The notes: generated by a model not told the origin, from the letters alone. A DNA stretch of 64,000 nucleotides from Amycolatopsis balhimycina FH 1894 (GCF_000384295.1 NZ_KB913037.1:10429508-10493507), one strand, 5' to 3'. Shown: positions 17,690 to 26,538, numbered from the stretch's first letter. Made by a program: numbers and translations.

Positions 17690-19672
17690 TCAGCCGCCGA
17701 CGTGGATGCCCGGACGGCGGGCGGGGTCCTTTTCGGCGGTGCGGATGATTTCGCGGACCACGGGCGCGGTGTCGCCGCGGCCGAGCAGGAGGTAGCGGAA
17801 CAGGTGCCCGAGCGGGTTGCCTTCGGCCCATTCGAAGTGGCACTGGGGCCGGACGCCGGTCGCGTCCCGCAGCGCCAGCAGGATCGCGGCGATCGCGTTG
17901 GGCGCGGCGGGACTGTCCGTGCGGAGGATCCGGTGCCCGTCGACATCGACCCCGCGGACCTTGAGCACGTTGCTGAACTCCGACGGGTCCACGACGTCGA
18001 TTTCGAGGAAGAGGACGTCGGCGGCGCCGGGAACCGGGTTCAACGCCCGTTGTTCGGCTTCCTTGGCGGAGTACTCGGCGTCGTCCCCGCCTTGGCGGCG
18101 GTTGGCGATGATGTTGAGGGCACCGTCGTTGGCCAGCGAGTCGGCGATGAACCGGCGGGCCTCCTCGTCGAATTCGATGTGCTCGGCACGCAGTTCCGTC
18201 GTCCGCGAAACCCGGGAGACCAGCGAGACGACGATGATCCCGAGGATGAACAGGGCCGAGATGGCGATGCCGTCCGGCTTTTCGATGACGTTCTCGACCA
18301 GGGCGTACAGCAGCACGAGGGTCAGCACGACGAACCCCGCGGTGGCGCCGTGCCGTCGCCGCCGGATCGCCGAGATGCTCACCGCGACCGAGCCGGAGAC
18401 CATCATCGCCAGGATCCCCGTCGCGTACGCGCCGGCCTGGGCGTTGACGTCGGCACCGAACGCGATGGTGATGAGGACGCTGATCGCCGTGTAGACGAGC
18501 ACGACCGGCCGGACGGCGCGGCCCCATTCCGGGGCCATCCCGTAGGAGGGCAGGTACCGGGGGACGATGTTGATCAGCCCGGCCATCGCCGACGCGCCGG
18601 CGAACCACAGGATCAGGACGCTGCTGATGTCGTAGGCGGTCCCGAAGATTTCGCCGAGTTCGTGGTGGGCGAGGTAGGCCATCGCGCGGCCGTTGGCTTC
18701 CCCGCCGTCCTTGAACGCGTCGGCCGGGATGAGCACAGTGGTGACGAAGCTCGTCGCGATCAGGAACACCGACATGATGAGGGCGGCCGCGGTCAGCAGC
18801 TTCCGCGTGTTGCGGATCCGGGATTCCAGCTTCTCTTCCGCGGTCTTCCCGTCGGCGGCGACCAGGGGCATCATGCTGACGCCGGTCTCGAACCCGGACA
18901 GACCCAGCACGAGCAGCGGGAACGCGAGCACGGCCGGCCCGATGACGCCGGTGAACCCGCCGCCGCCCGCGGTCAGCGCGTCGGTCCAGCGGGAGAGGGC
19001 CGCGGAGTCGCCGAGCAGGTCGATCACGCCCGCCACCGTGACCACGGCGTTGAGCAGCAGGAAGACCGCGACGAGCGGGATGGCGACGCCGACCGCTTCG
19101 CTGAAGCCGAGCAGGAACACGCCGCCGAGGACCAGCAGCAGCACGACGGTGATGAGCACGGCGTGACCGTGCAGGAAGCCCGGCAGGTACGGGTTTTCCA
19201 GCATGTGCACGGTGGCGTCCGCCGACGACAGGGTGATCGTGATGATCCACGAGGTGGCGACGAACCCGAGCAGGGTGAGGACGAACAGCTTGCCGCGCCA
19301 GAACGGCAGCAGGTTCTCCAGCATCGCCACCGAGCCCTGGCCGTGCGGGCTTTCCGCGGCCACCCTGCGGTACATCGGCAGCATGCCCAGCAGCGTCAGC
19401 GCGACGATCAGCAGGGTCGCCAGCGGCGAGAGCGCCCCGGCGGCGAGTGCGGCGATCCCCGGCAGGTACGAGAGGGTGGAGAAGTAGTCGACGCCGGTCA
19501 GGCACATGACCTTCCACCAGGCCTGCGGCGTGCCGTGGTCCTCGCCGCCCGCGCGGCCGACCGGAGCCACCCGGTGCTCCAGCAGCCACCGGGCCACGCC
19601 GGAAGCCGGCGGCTTCGGTGCCACCGGGCTGTCGACCTTCGCCGGCACGGTCAATTCGGGTGAAGCACCCAT
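17690..19672 (-). CDS. APC family amino acid permease
   Basis: A 660-residue transporter with about twelve membrane segments between residues 60 and 480 and a cytosolic C-terminal domain of about 150 residues. The motif [23 protein letters not shown] in the first helix region and the unwound-helix GLSGFETG pattern mark the amino acid-polyamine-cation superfamily; cytosolic tails of this size occur in KUP- and YdaO-like branches. The ATG at 19672 has GAGGGCGAG just upstream and was preferred over an in-frame ATG at 19825 that lies inside a repeat. Substrate unknown. Confidence 0.88.
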   Translation of the reverse strand: MGASPELTVPAKVDSPVAPKPPASGVARWLLEHRVAPVGRAGGEDHGTPQAWWKVMCLTGVDYFSTLSYLPGIAALAAGALSPLATLLIVALTLLGMLPMYRRVAAESPHGQGSVAMLENLLPFWRGKLFVLTLLGFVATSWIITITLSSADATVHMLENPYLPGFLHGHAVLITVVLLLVLGGVFLLGFSEAVGVAIPLVAVFLLLNAVVTVAGVIDLLGDSAALSRWTDALTAGGGGFTGVIGPAVLAFPLLVLGLSGFETGVSMMPLVAADGKTAEEKLESRIRNTRKLLTAAALIMSVFLIATSFVTTVLIPADAFKDGGEANGRAMAYLAHHELGEIFGTAYDISSVLILWFAGASAMAGLINIVPRYLPSYGMAPEWGRAVRPVVLVYTAISVLITIAFGADVNAQAGAYATGILAMMVSGSVAVSISAIRRRRHGATAGFVVLTLVLLYALVENVIEKPDGIAISALFILGIIVVSLVSRVSRTTELRAEHIEFDEEARRFIADSLANDGALNIIANRRQGGDDAEYSAKEAEQRALNPVPGAADVLFLEIDVVDPSEFSNVLKVRGVDVDGHRILRTDSPAAPNAIAAILLALRDATGVRPQCHFEWAEGNPLGHLFRYLLLGRGDTAPVVREIIRTAEKDPARRPGIHVGG

Positions 19673-19772
19673 CTCGCCCTCTCGTCCCCGCAAAACACCG
19701 GCCACCAGCATGCCCGAGCCCGGCGCGCCCCCGCGCCGGGGGCCGGTCCACAGGGGACAGCGACGGGCCGGT

Positions 19773-19831
19773 GACGACAGGAACGAGTCGTTCACCTCGT
19801 CGGACGACAGGAAAGAGTCGTTCATGACGTC
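19773..19831. repeat. Tandem pair of 29-base repeats, family shared with 30.6 kb
   Basis: Two direct copies (19773-19801 and 19803-19831) match at 25 of 29 positions; both begin GACGACAGGAA. The second copy is nearly identical to the right arm of the inverted repeat at 30621-30679. Here the copies are head to tail, so no strong hairpin forms. They lie between a small gene's 3' end and the permease start. Confidence 0.8.
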
Positions 19832-19884
19832 CCGGCGACCCGCCTAAGGCGACCGCTGTCCCGGCCGCCGCCGGTCGATCAGGG

Positions 19885-20277
19885 TCAGAACTCGTCGGAT
19901 GCGGTGAGTTCGTGCTCGAAGGCGTCCGCCCGGGCGACGACCGACTTGAGCGGGCGCTCGAACTCCTCCTGGATGCTCAGGTCCTCCAGGGGCACGGTGT
20001 GCTTGAGCAGGGCGACGCCGTCCACGACCGCCGCGCCGCCGACGGCCGAGCCGCCGGCGAGTTCCAGCAGCTTCCGCAGGTCGATGCGGTCGGCCCAGCC
20101 GACCGGCGAGGAGATCTCGATCCACGAGCCGCCGTCGAGCTCGGGGAGGTGGTGCACCGTCACCTGCTGAGTCCGGTCCTGCGGGCCGTCGAGCCGGAAC
20201 CGCAGCCAGCCGTCCCGTTCTTCGAGGACTTCGTACCGCGTCCGGACAAAGTTGATCACGTCGATCCAGGTGGTCAC
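19885..20277 (-). CDS. Hypothetical protein, possible YbjN/CesT-like fold
   Basis: A 130-residue soluble protein starting at a GTG (20277) with GGGAGG upstream at good distance; an in-frame ATG at 20364 has no ribosome site. The pattern of alternating strands in the first half, then LLKHTVPLEDLS and a long C-terminal helix, resembles the YbjN and type III chaperone-like (CesT) fold, seen in small binding or chaperone proteins. That is a fold guess, not a family assignment. It is divergent from the STAS-HATPase gene, with the intergenic space carrying a sigma-B-like promoter facing the other way. Confidence 0.65.
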   Translation of the reverse strand: MTTWIDVINFVRTRYEVLEERDGWLRFRLDGPQDRTQQVTVHHLPELDGGSWIEISSPVGWADRIDLRKLLELAGGSAVGGAAVVDGVALLKHTVPLEDLSIQEEFERPLKSVVARADAFEHELTASDEF

Positions 20278-20373
20278 CCGTTCCGCCTCCCGCTCCGGCC
20301 TGCCTGCGCGGTCGCAGCATCTCACGTCCGTACCGGGCCCGGCATCGGGGATGGTCCCGGACATGCGGCCGGT

Positions 20374-20398
20374 GTTTAGCCCGGCCGGCAGCGGCTAC
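20374..20398 (+). promoter_or_regulatory. Weak sigma-B/F-like promoter before the STAS-HATPase gene
   Basis: GTTT, 15-base spacer, GGCTAC: a perfect -35 box and spacing with one mismatch in the -10 (GGGTAC expected). It lies 53 bases before the small leader frame at 20451. Confidence 0.45.
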
Positions 20399-20450
20399 TC
20401 GTCGTAACGGACGACGTGCTCTACCGTGAAGCTCGAAGGAGGTGGACGTC

Positions 20451-20513
20451 GTGCCGCCTTTCCGGCGTGACCTCGAGGTCGCCGGAGCCCTGGCCTGCGG
20501 GGTGCCGCGATGA
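20451..20513 (+). CDS. Twenty-residue leader frame coupled to the STAS-HATPase gene
   Basis: A 20-codon frame starting at GTG 20451 with the strongest Shine-Dalgarno sequence in this region, AAGGAGGTGG, 5-8 bases upstream. It ends in a TGA that overlaps the ATG of the STAS-HATPase gene (ATGA), which itself has only a weak ribosome site. Ribosomes probably load here and re-initiate downstream. The peptide itself shows nothing recognisable, so it may act only through its translation, or be the remnant of a longer upstream gene. Confidence 0.45.
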   Translation: MPPFRRDLEVAGALACGVPR

Positions 20514-21274
20514 ACCGCGACCCGGTCCGTCTCGCCATCGGCCGCCGCGAGGAGGCGACCGTCGTGACGGTCACCGGCGAGCTGAACCCCGCGTCGTACC
20601 CGTCGCTGCGCGATGGCCTGCTCAAGATCGCGACGGACGCGCCGGACGGCCTGGTGGCCGACATCAGCGGGCTGACGATCGAAGATTCGTCGCTGGTGAG
20701 CGTTTTCTCCCTGATCGCCCTGCGGATCGGTGACTGGCCGGGCATCCCGTTCACGGTCGCGGCCGGCGAGGCCGGCCACCGGGTGCTGCTGAACCGCCAC
20801 GTCGTCGACCGCTACGTCCCCGTCCGCGCCGACCTGGCCGCGGCGGTGGTGGCGCTGGACCCACCGGTGCGACGGCGGTGTGAACGCGTCTTCCCCCGTG
20901 CCGACGCCAGTTCGGCCCGCTCCCGCGACTTCGTCACCGCCAAGCTCACCGAGTGGGCCGTGCCGGAACTCGCCGGCGACGCCCGCTTCATCGTCACCGA
21001 GCTGGTCGAAAACGTGCTGAGGCACACCGCGTCGGAGCCGCGGCTGCGGCTCGACCTCCGCCACGGCGTGGGCACGGTGGCCGTCGCCGACCACGACACG
21101 CGGCCGGCGATGTTGCTCGAACGGCTTTCGCCGTTCGAGCCCGGCATCGGGCTGAAGCTGGTCGCGCAGATCGCGCGCACGTGGGGCTGCAGCCGGTCGT
21201 GGGCCGGTGGGAAGGTCGTCTGGGCCGTCCTGTCCCCGCCGCCCGGCGCCGCCGATGATCGTCGGGCCGGGTAG
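20510..21274 (+). CDS. STAS domain fused to an RsbW-like HATPase domain
   Basis: A 254-residue partner-switch protein. Residues 1-110 form a STAS domain (anti-anti-sigma type) with the region around IEDSSLVSVFSL where the phosphorylatable Ser normally lies, and residues 120-245 form a histidine-kinase-like ATPase domain with ELVENVLRH as N box and PGIGLKLV in the ATP lid. In the general stress system these two domains are usually separate proteins that bind each other; fused here they may self-regulate. The upstream leader frame controls its translation and a sigma-B-like promoter lies before that. Confidence 0.85.
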   Translation: MNRDPVRLAIGRREEATVVTVTGELNPASYPSLRDGLLKIATDAPDGLVADISGLTIEDSSLVSVFSLIALRIGDWPGIPFTVAAGEAGHRVLLNRHVVDRYVPVRADLAAAVVALDPPVRRRCERVFPRADASSARSRDFVTAKLTEWAVPELAGDARFIVTELVENVLRHTASEPRLRLDLRHGVGTVAVADHDTRPAMLLERLSPFEPGIGLKLVAQIARTWGCSRSWAGGKVVWAVLSPPPGAADDRRAG

Positions 21275-21294
21275 CGGTCCCGGAACGCGCCTGA

Positions 21295-22947
21295 CTACTT
21301 GGTGAGCGCCGAGATCCGGTTCAGGACCTCCTCCTGGCCCAGTGCCCGCGTGATCGCGTGGAGGTCGGGGCTGCGCGTCGACCCGGTGAGCGCGATGCGG
21401 ATGATCTGCGAGGCTTCGCGGATCGAGCCGGGGAACGCCTCCGGGTTCTTCTTGAACTCCTTGGCGTTGCGGGCGAAGCCGTGCTTGGCCGCGACGGCGC
21501 GGATCTGCTCGAACCACTCCTGGCCGTCGTCGAGCTGGCGGTAGTCGGCGGCGAAGTCCCGGGCGACGGCCTGCACGACCACGCGGTCGACACCGAGCGC
21601 GGCGATGCGTTCGTCGTCGGGACCGCTGACGGCCGCGTGGAGCTGGGGGAAGAAGAAGCCGTAGACGGGGCGGAATTCGCTCCACTTCTTCAGGTCCTTG
21701 CGGGGATTCTCGGCGCCGTCGCGCTCGACGGCCAGCGCGCGCAGGGCCAGGTCGGGCTCGTCGTCGAGGACCCGGCGCAGTTCGGGGTCGAACCGCTCGG
21801 CCCAGGAGCGGACCGCGGCCAGGATCTCGGCGCCCGAGAGGGTGGCGATGTGATCCGCCGCGATGTCGTCGAGCTTGACCAGGTCGACCAGCGGGCCGGC
21901 GACGCCGCACTCGTCGAGGTTGATCGGCTCGGTCAGGGCCTGCTCCAGCGGCATCTCCGCGAGCCGGCCGTTGACGAGGCCGCGCAGGTAGTACAGGACG
22001 GCTTCGGCGGGGTAGCCGGCCTCGATGAAGAAGTCGACGGACGCTTCCGGGTCCTTGCGCTTGGACAGCTTGCGCTTGCTGCCGCCCTCCTGCTTCATCA
22101 GCGGCGCGATGTGCGCGTAGGTGACCGGCTCGAAGCCGAGCGCGTCGAACAGCTGCTGGTGCACCGGGACCGACGAGATCCACTCGTCGCCGCGGATCAC
22201 CAGGTTCACCCGCATGAGGTGGTCGTCGACGGCGTGGGCGAAGTGGTAGGTCGGCAGCCGCGGGCTCTGGTCGGAGCTCTTGAGGATGACGACGTCGTTG
22301 CGGTTGGCCTCGGCTTCCAGCGGGCCGCGGATGGCGTCGGTGAACCGGGCGCGGGCGCCGGTGTCGTCAGGGGCGCGGAACCGCACGACGTACGGGTCGC
22401 CGGCGTCGAGCTTGGCCTGGACGTCGGCCGGGTCGGCGTCGCGCCAGATCGCCCAGCTGCCGTAGTAGCCGGTGGGCAGCTTGGTGGCCTGCTGCCGCTG
22501 GGTGATGGCGGCCAGCTCCTCCTTCGTGGCGAAGTCGAGGTAGGCCTTGCCCTGGCGGAGGAGGTCGCGGACGTAGGTGAGGTAGATCCGCTCGCGGGCG
22601 GACTGCTGGTAGGGGCCGTAGCCGCCGCCGCGGCCGAGGTCCTCGTCGGCGGCGAGGTGGAAGTAGGAGAAGCCGCGCTCGAACTGCGCGAGGGCGCCTT
22701 CGACCTCGCGGGACTGGTCGGTGTCCTCGACGCGGACGAGGTAGCGGCCGCCGGAGCGCCGGGCGACGTCCTGGTCGATGAGGCCGACGTAGATGCCGCC
22801 GAGGTGCACGAACCCGGTCGGCGACGGACCCAGGCGCGTGACCAGCGCGCCTTCGGGGAGGTCGCGGGCGGGGTACTGCTGCTCCCAGTGCTCGGGCTCG
22901 GGCAGGTCGGCAGGGAAGAGGGCGTCGATGACCGCTCGGTCCGGCAT
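21295..22947 (-). CDS. gltX: Glutamyl-tRNA synthetase, Clostridium-type
   Basis: A 550-residue class I synthetase that charges tRNA with glutamate. The HIGH-type motif is PSPTGFVHLGG at 41-51 and the KMSKS-type motif is KLSKR at 293-297. Start style (FPADLPEPEHWEQQYPARDLPEGA), length and the motif context resemble the branch found in clostridia rather than the roughly 490-residue housekeeping enzyme of actinomycetes, which I would expect elsewhere in this genome. That makes this a likely second copy, possibly acquired or kept for resistance or a special tRNA. A 12-base hairpin sits in its leader. Confidence 0.9.
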   Translation of the reverse strand: MPDRAVIDALFPADLPEPEHWEQQYPARDLPEGALVTRLGPSPTGFVHLGGIYVGLIDQDVARRSGGRYLVRVEDTDQSREVEGALAQFERGFSYFHLAADEDLGRGGGYGPYQQSARERIYLTYVRDLLRQGKAYLDFATKEELAAITQRQQATKLPTGYYGSWAIWRDADPADVQAKLDAGDPYVVRFRAPDDTGARARFTDAIRGPLEAEANRNDVVILKSSDQSPRLPTYHFAHAVDDHLMRVNLVIRGDEWISSVPVHQQLFDALGFEPVTYAHIAPLMKQEGGSKRKLSKRKDPEASVDFFIEAGYPAEAVLYYLRGLVNGRLAEMPLEQALTEPINLDECGVAGPLVDLVKLDDIAADHIATLSGAEILAAVRSWAERFDPELRRVLDDEPDLALRALAVERDGAENPRKDLKKWSEFRPVYGFFFPQLHAAVSGPDDERIAALGVDRVVVQAVARDFAADYRQLDDGQEWFEQIRAVAAKHGFARNAKEFKKNPEAFPGSIREASQIIRIALTGSTRSPDLHAITRALGQEEVLNRISALTK

Positions 22948-22976
22948 TGGGTGTTCTCCCCGCGTCGTGGTGCGCT

Positions 22977-23010
22977 TTCGTCGGCGAAGCTGGTCGTTTT
23001 CGCCGACGAA
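22977..23010 (-). promoter_or_regulatory. Perfect 12-base hairpin in the gltX leader
   Basis: Arms TTCGTCGGCGAA (22977-22988) and TTCGCCGACGAA (22999-23010) with a 10-base loop. On the minus strand it lies 29-63 bases before the gltX ATG and directly after a possible -10 box TAGGCT (23017-23012), so it would form at the 5' end of the transcript, or serve as a repressor site overlapping the start of transcription. Confidence 0.6.
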
Positions 23011-23107
23011 GAGCCTAGCCGGGTGGCCCGCCGGCCCGTCCGGGCAGGTGGTGCTGGGCCGAGGTGTTCACTTCATTCGTGTCGGTGCCCCGTGTGACAC
23101 TGCGGGC

Positions 23108-23410
23108 GTGATCATCGTCTTCGAGGCGCGGCTGTGGGAATGGGATGCCCGGCGCACCGACAGCTGGGTCTTCGTCAGCCTGCCCGCCGACGCGTCGGAC
23201 GACATCCGCGAGCTCGCCGCCGAGCCGCGGCGGGGCTTCGGTTCGGTGCGCGTCCGGGTGACGATCGGGGCCACCAGGTGGCAGACCTCGATCTTCCCGG
23301 ACGGTTCGCGCGAGGCCTACGTCCTGCCCCTCAAGCGGGCCGTCCGGGCGGCCGAAGGCCTCGACGTGGGGGACACCTGCACCGTGACCGTGGAGCTCGT
23401 CGGCTTCTGA
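23108..23410 (+). CDS. DUF1905 domain protein
   Basis: A 100-residue protein from a GTG at 23108. It fits the DUF1905 pattern: an opening FEARLWEW strand, WVFVSLP, GFGSVRVRVTIG, W-x-TS-x-FPDG, YVLPLKRAVRAAEGL and a closing GDTCTVTVEL. These are small beta-barrel domains of unknown biochemical role, often alone or fused to YdeI/OmpD-associated domains. No partner is evident; it is divergent from gltX and 88 bases upstream of the YbaB-like gene. Confidence 0.85.
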   Translation: MIIVFEARLWEWDARRTDSWVFVSLPADASDDIRELAAEPRRGFGSVRVRVTIGATRWQTSIFPDGSREAYVLPLKRAVRAAEGLDVGDTCTVTVELVGF

Positions 23411-23498
23411 TCGCGCGATCGGCGCGAAACGCGATCGGCGGCCGAACGGATCTGCCATGATGCGGACACAGGCCCCGAACCGCGCAAAGGGAGACACG

Positions 23499-23990
23499 AT
23501 GTCCGCCGAGATGGACGAGCTGATCGCCCAGTTCCAGAACTTCCAGAGCAAGGTGCGCCAAGCCGAGGCGCGCTTCGCCGGTGTGGGGGACATGCAGGAG
23601 CGGATCGCCCGGCTCGAGACCACCGTCACCTCGCCGGACGGGACCGTGACGGTGACCGCGGGCGCCGGCGGGACCATCACCGGCCTGCGGCTCACCGCCG
23701 GGGCCACGCGCGTGGAAGCGGGGCAGCTCGCCGCGACGATCATGGACACCATCCGCCGGGCGGTGGCCGGGGCCGCGCAGCAGCAGGCCGGCATCGTGGA
23801 CGACGCCTTCGGCGACGCGTTCGGCGTCGACGTCTCGGCGCAGGTCCGCGAAGCCCAGGCCGAGGCGTTCGGAACCACGGCGGCCGAGCCCGCGTCGGAG
23901 CAGCAGCCGCGGCCGCCGTCGCGGCCCGCCCGACGGCCCGCCGAGGACGACGACGACTTCGGCCAGGGCCCCATCCTCCGCCGATCCTAG
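23499..23990 (+). CDS. YbaB/EbfC-like protein heading a type VII secretion style cassette
   Basis: A 163-residue protein starting at ATG 23499 after AAAGGGAG. Residues 1-105 show the YbaB/EbfC layout: a long N-terminal helix, the strand SPDGTVTVTAGAGGTITGLRL, and a C-terminal helix rich in Ala and Gln. An acidic, Pro-rich tail (120-163) follows. YbaB proteins bind DNA or act as small dimeric scaffolds; actinomycetes place long variants of this type beside ESX-type secretion substrates. It lies 8 bases upstream of an EspC-like gene, so co-transcription is likely. Confidence 0.82.
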   Translation: MSAEMDELIAQFQNFQSKVRQAEARFAGVGDMQERIARLETTVTSPDGTVTVTAGAGGTITGLRLTAGATRVEAGQLAATIMDTIRRAVAGAAQQQAGIVDDAFGDAFGVDVSAQVREAQAEAFGTTAAEPASEQQPRPPSRPARRPAEDDDDFGQGPILRRS

Positions 23991-23998
23991 GGAACGCC

Positions 23999-24334
23999 AT
24001 GCCAGACGGAATACAGACGAACATCGCCGCGATCTCCGCCTACGCCCGGCAGCTGCCCTACTACGAGCAGGAAGCGGAGAAGTTCGGCGCCAAGATCGAC
24101 GCCGCGGACGTGACCGGCGAAGCGTGGGGCCTCGTCGGCCTCTTCGCCAAGCAGGGCTACACCGAGCGCCTCACCGAGCTGCGTTCCCTGCTCACCGACC
24201 TCAAGGACGGCGTGGACGGCTTCACCACCAAGCTCACCAAGGCCGCGGAGATGTACCAGGGCGCGGAAGACGCCGGGAAGGTCACCTTCGGCCGGTACGA
24301 GGCGGAAATCGACGCGGTGGGGAAGGGCGAATGA
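23999..24334 (+). CDS. EspC-like ESX secretion-associated protein
   Basis: A 111-residue helical protein resembling the ESX-1 EspC/secreted substrate family: a helical hairpin with GEAWGLVGLFAKQGYTERL between helices, then a long helix with KAAEMYQGAEDAG near 85-97. There is no signal peptide, as expected for type VII substrates. It precedes, with a 4-base ATGA overlap, a large hydrophobic protein, and follows the YbaB-like gene by 8 bases. This resembles the EspA/EspC-type pairs. No ESX ATPase or membrane core gene is in the window, so export would depend on a machine encoded elsewhere. Confidence 0.8.
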   Translation: MPDGIQTNIAAISAYARQLPYYEQEAEKFGAKIDAADVTGEAWGLVGLFAKQGYTERLTELRSLLTDLKDGVDGFTTKLTKAAEMYQGAEDAGKVTFGRYEAEIDAVGKGE

Positions 24335-25458
24335 CCGAGCCGAAGAAGAGCATCGCCGACGCGCTGAACGTCGGGGCCTACGACGAGAGCACGGGCGCCA
24401 ACCTCGACCGCGCGGCGGGCTACGTGCCGGTGGCCGGCACCGCCTACAAGGCCGGCAAGAAGATCGGCGAGCACGCCCGGCAGGCCGCGGAGGCCGACGG
24501 CCCGGGCGAGCTGGCGTCCGCCGGGGCCGCGCTGGTCGGCGACGGCGCGGCGTTCGTCGGCGCCGCCGCCGGCGACATGGTCACCTTCGCCATGGACCCG
24601 ATCGGCTGGCTGGTCAGCCACGGCCTCAACATGCTGCTCGAACTGGTCCAGCCGCTGCAGGACGCGCTGCACCAGGTCACCGGCGACGGCCCGGCCATCG
24701 GGCACGCGTCGGAAAACTTCGTCACGATCGCGCAGGGGTTCGTCGCGCTCGCCGACGACTTCGAGCGCACCGGCGACGCTGCGCTGGCCGAGTGGGTGGA
24801 CGAGGCGGGCAACGCGGCGAAGGAAGCCCTCGGCGACTTCTCCGCCGGCATCCGCGGCGTCGGCTCGGCCGCCGGTTCGGTGGCCGAGGTGCTGCAGATG
24901 TGGTCGATGGTCATGGTGGTCATCGAAGAGGTGATCAAGGGGATCATCACCGAGCTGGTCTCCTGGCTGATCACCCTGTGGCTGCCCGCGCTGGCCGCTT
25001 CGGTGATCAGCTTCGGCGGCACCGTCGCGGCGGCGATGACCGCGTCCATCGCCAAGGCGGCCAGTGTGCTGCAGAAGGTGACGCGTTATCTCGGCAAGTT
25101 CGGCAAGCTGCTCGACAAGTTCATGGAGTTCCTGGTCCGGTACTCCGGGAAGCTTGAGGTCTTCACCCGCAAGCTGCGCGTCGGCGTGATGCCCGGCGAG
25201 ACGAAGTTCGGCTTCGGCGCGGTCGCCGAGGGCTGGCAGCCGAGCAACCGGGCACTGACGACGATGTTCGGCACCTCGGCCGGCGTGAAGCCGTTCCTCG
25301 CCGGCGCCGGCGTGAAGGCCGGCACCGGGGCGGGCAAGGGCGCCTTCGCCGAAGGCAAGGAAGCCGTCACGGCCGAGGGGGACGAACCGTGGTTCGACAA
25401 GAGCGAGATCGGCGGGGACCGCAGCCCGGAGGAGACGCGCAAGGACCTGGACATTTGA
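24331..25458 (+). CDS. Large Ala/Gly-rich protein, likely type VII secretion substrate partner
   Basis: A 375-residue protein overlapping the EspC-like stop by 4 bases. The N-terminal 100 residues are Ala/Gly-rich, then a helical block with LLELVQPLQDALHQVTGDGP, a long hydrophobic stretch around 190-260 with membrane-like or bundle-forming helices, and a soluble C-terminal part. The layout recalls the larger partner (EspA/PPE-like) of the small EspC-type protein, although no WXG, PE or PPE signature is visible. Function inferred from position and composition only. Confidence 0.7.
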   Translation: MTEPKKSIADALNVGAYDESTGANLDRAAGYVPVAGTAYKAGKKIGEHARQAAEADGPGELASAGAALVGDGAAFVGAAAGDMVTFAMDPIGWLVSHGLNMLLELVQPLQDALHQVTGDGPAIGHASENFVTIAQGFVALADDFERTGDAALAEWVDEAGNAAKEALGDFSAGIRGVGSAAGSVAEVLQMWSMVMVVIEEVIKGIITELVSWLITLWLPALAASVISFGGTVAAAMTASIAKAASVLQKVTRYLGKFGKLLDKFMEFLVRYSGKLEVFTRKLRVGVMPGETKFGFGAVAEGWQPSNRALTTMFGTSAGVKPFLAGAGVKAGTGAGKGAFAEGKEAVTAEGDEPWFDKSEIGGDRSPEETRKDLDI

Positions 25459-26093
25459 GCGGGTTCGCCGAAAACGTCGAGAGCTGGGCCGAGCAGACCC
25501 GGGTCCGCCCCGGGTTCCGGGAGCGGGTCGAGGTGCTGGTGCGGGACCGGTGGCGCGAGCCGGTCATCGTGCTGCATCTCGGCGACACCGACGTGGGCTA
25601 CGACGTCCCCGGCCGCCGCCAGGACGGCACCGTCGAGGGGAAGCGGCTCGTCCGGCGGTTCTTCTGGAACATCCTGCGCGGGATCGGCGCCGCGGTGTTC
25701 GCCGTCTTCGCCCTGGCGAACGGCGAACGGCCGGGACTGCCGTTCCAGCGGAAGATCGGCGTTTCGGGCCCGGAGAACGCGATGGCGCTCGACCTGGCCG
25801 ACCGGCTCCGGCCGGTGAAGGGCGCGTGGCTGGCGTGCTCGCCGTCGTGCCTGGCGGTGGTGGACACCGGGACGACCGCCACCGATCCGGCCGACGCGCC
25901 CCCGCCGCGGATCGTCTGGGAAGCACGCAGGCCGCAGGCGCCGGAGCTCAGTTTCCGCAAAAGCACGCTGACCTGGCCGGACGGCTCGATCTTCCGGCTT
26001 CCCATCCACGGCCGCACCGAGCAGCAGCACCTGCGGAAGTTCCTCGAGTTCCCGGACGTCGTCCACTGGAACGGAAAGCCGCCGCAGCGCTGA
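25455..26093 (+). CDS. Putative membrane-associated protein, last gene of the secretion cassette
   Basis: A 212-residue protein starting at a TTG that overlaps the previous stop (TTGA), the fourth coupled gene of the cassette. There is one hydrophobic helix (about 72-90) between two mixed alpha/beta soluble parts, suggesting a single-pass membrane anchor or a buried core helix. No family is recognised. Perfect coupling to the upstream gene makes a shared role likely, such as chaperone, immunity partner or tether. Confidence 0.7.
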   Translation: MSGFAENVESWAEQTRVRPGFRERVEVLVRDRWREPVIVLHLGDTDVGYDVPGRRQDGTVEGKRLVRRFFWNILRGIGAAVFAVFALANGERPGLPFQRKIGVSGPENAMALDLADRLRPVKGAWLACSPSCLAVVDTGTTATDPADAPPPRIVWEARRPQAPELSFRKSTLTWPDGSIFRLPIHGRTEQQHLRKFLEFPDVVHWNGKPPQR

Positions 26094-26109
26094 AGCAGGC
26101 CACCGGCCG

Positions 26110-26511
26110 CTATTCGCACGCGAGGCGCGCCCACACGATCTTGCCGTCGTCGTGGTGGCTGACGCCCCAGGCGAAGGCGAGCTGGTCGACCAGGAGCAGG
26201 CCGCGCCCGCCGGTCCGGCCGGGCACCCGTGGCCGCGGCTCACCGGTTCCGACGTCGGCGACGGCCACGGTGATCACACAGGGGTCGAGCGCGTGGTGGA
26301 TGCGCAGCTGGTCCGGCCCGCCGGCGTGCACGTACGCGTTCTCCAGCAGCTCCCCGACGACGATCAGGACGTCGACCCGGTGCCGTTCGGCGAGCGACGC
26401 CAGCCTGGCCTCGGCCCACCGGCGGGCGCCCGCCAGCCCCGGAAGGCCGGCACCGGAGACGTCCAGCACCTGCCACCCCGGCTCGTCCGCCGCTCCCCAG
26501 TTCACTTGCAC
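26110..26511 (-). CDS. RsbW-like ATPase (anti-sigma kinase type)
   Basis: A 133-residue HATPase-domain protein starting at GTG 26511, with AAGGAGGGG upstream. The N box is VGELLENAYVHAG and the ATP lid contains TGGRGLLLVDQL, with the closing GKIVWARL strand of serine-kinase anti-sigma factors. It could bind a sigma factor or phosphorylate a STAS partner. GAGT-N15-GGGTAG upstream suggests that it belongs to the same stress regulon it may regulate. Confidence 0.85.
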   Translation of the reverse strand: MQVNWGAADEPGWQVLDVSGAGLPGLAGARRWAEARLASLAERHRVDVLIVVGELLENAYVHAGGPDQLRIHHALDPCVITVAVADVGTGEPRPRVPGRTGGRGLLLVDQLAFAWGVSHHDDGKIVWARLACE

Positions 26512-26538
26512 CGTGCGGACCCCTCCTTTCGAAGAGGT

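Noticed and set aside
17702..19663. Open frame of over 650 codons antisense to the APC permease
   Set aside because: Frames of this length open by chance on the other strand of GC-rich genes. Its product is mostly Arg, Asp, Gly and Gln with no domain, whereas the permease strand has clear membrane helices.
19673..19825. N-terminal extension of the permease starting at ATG 19825
   Set aside because: The added residues come from the repeat and have no ribosome site, and the ATG at 19672 has one.
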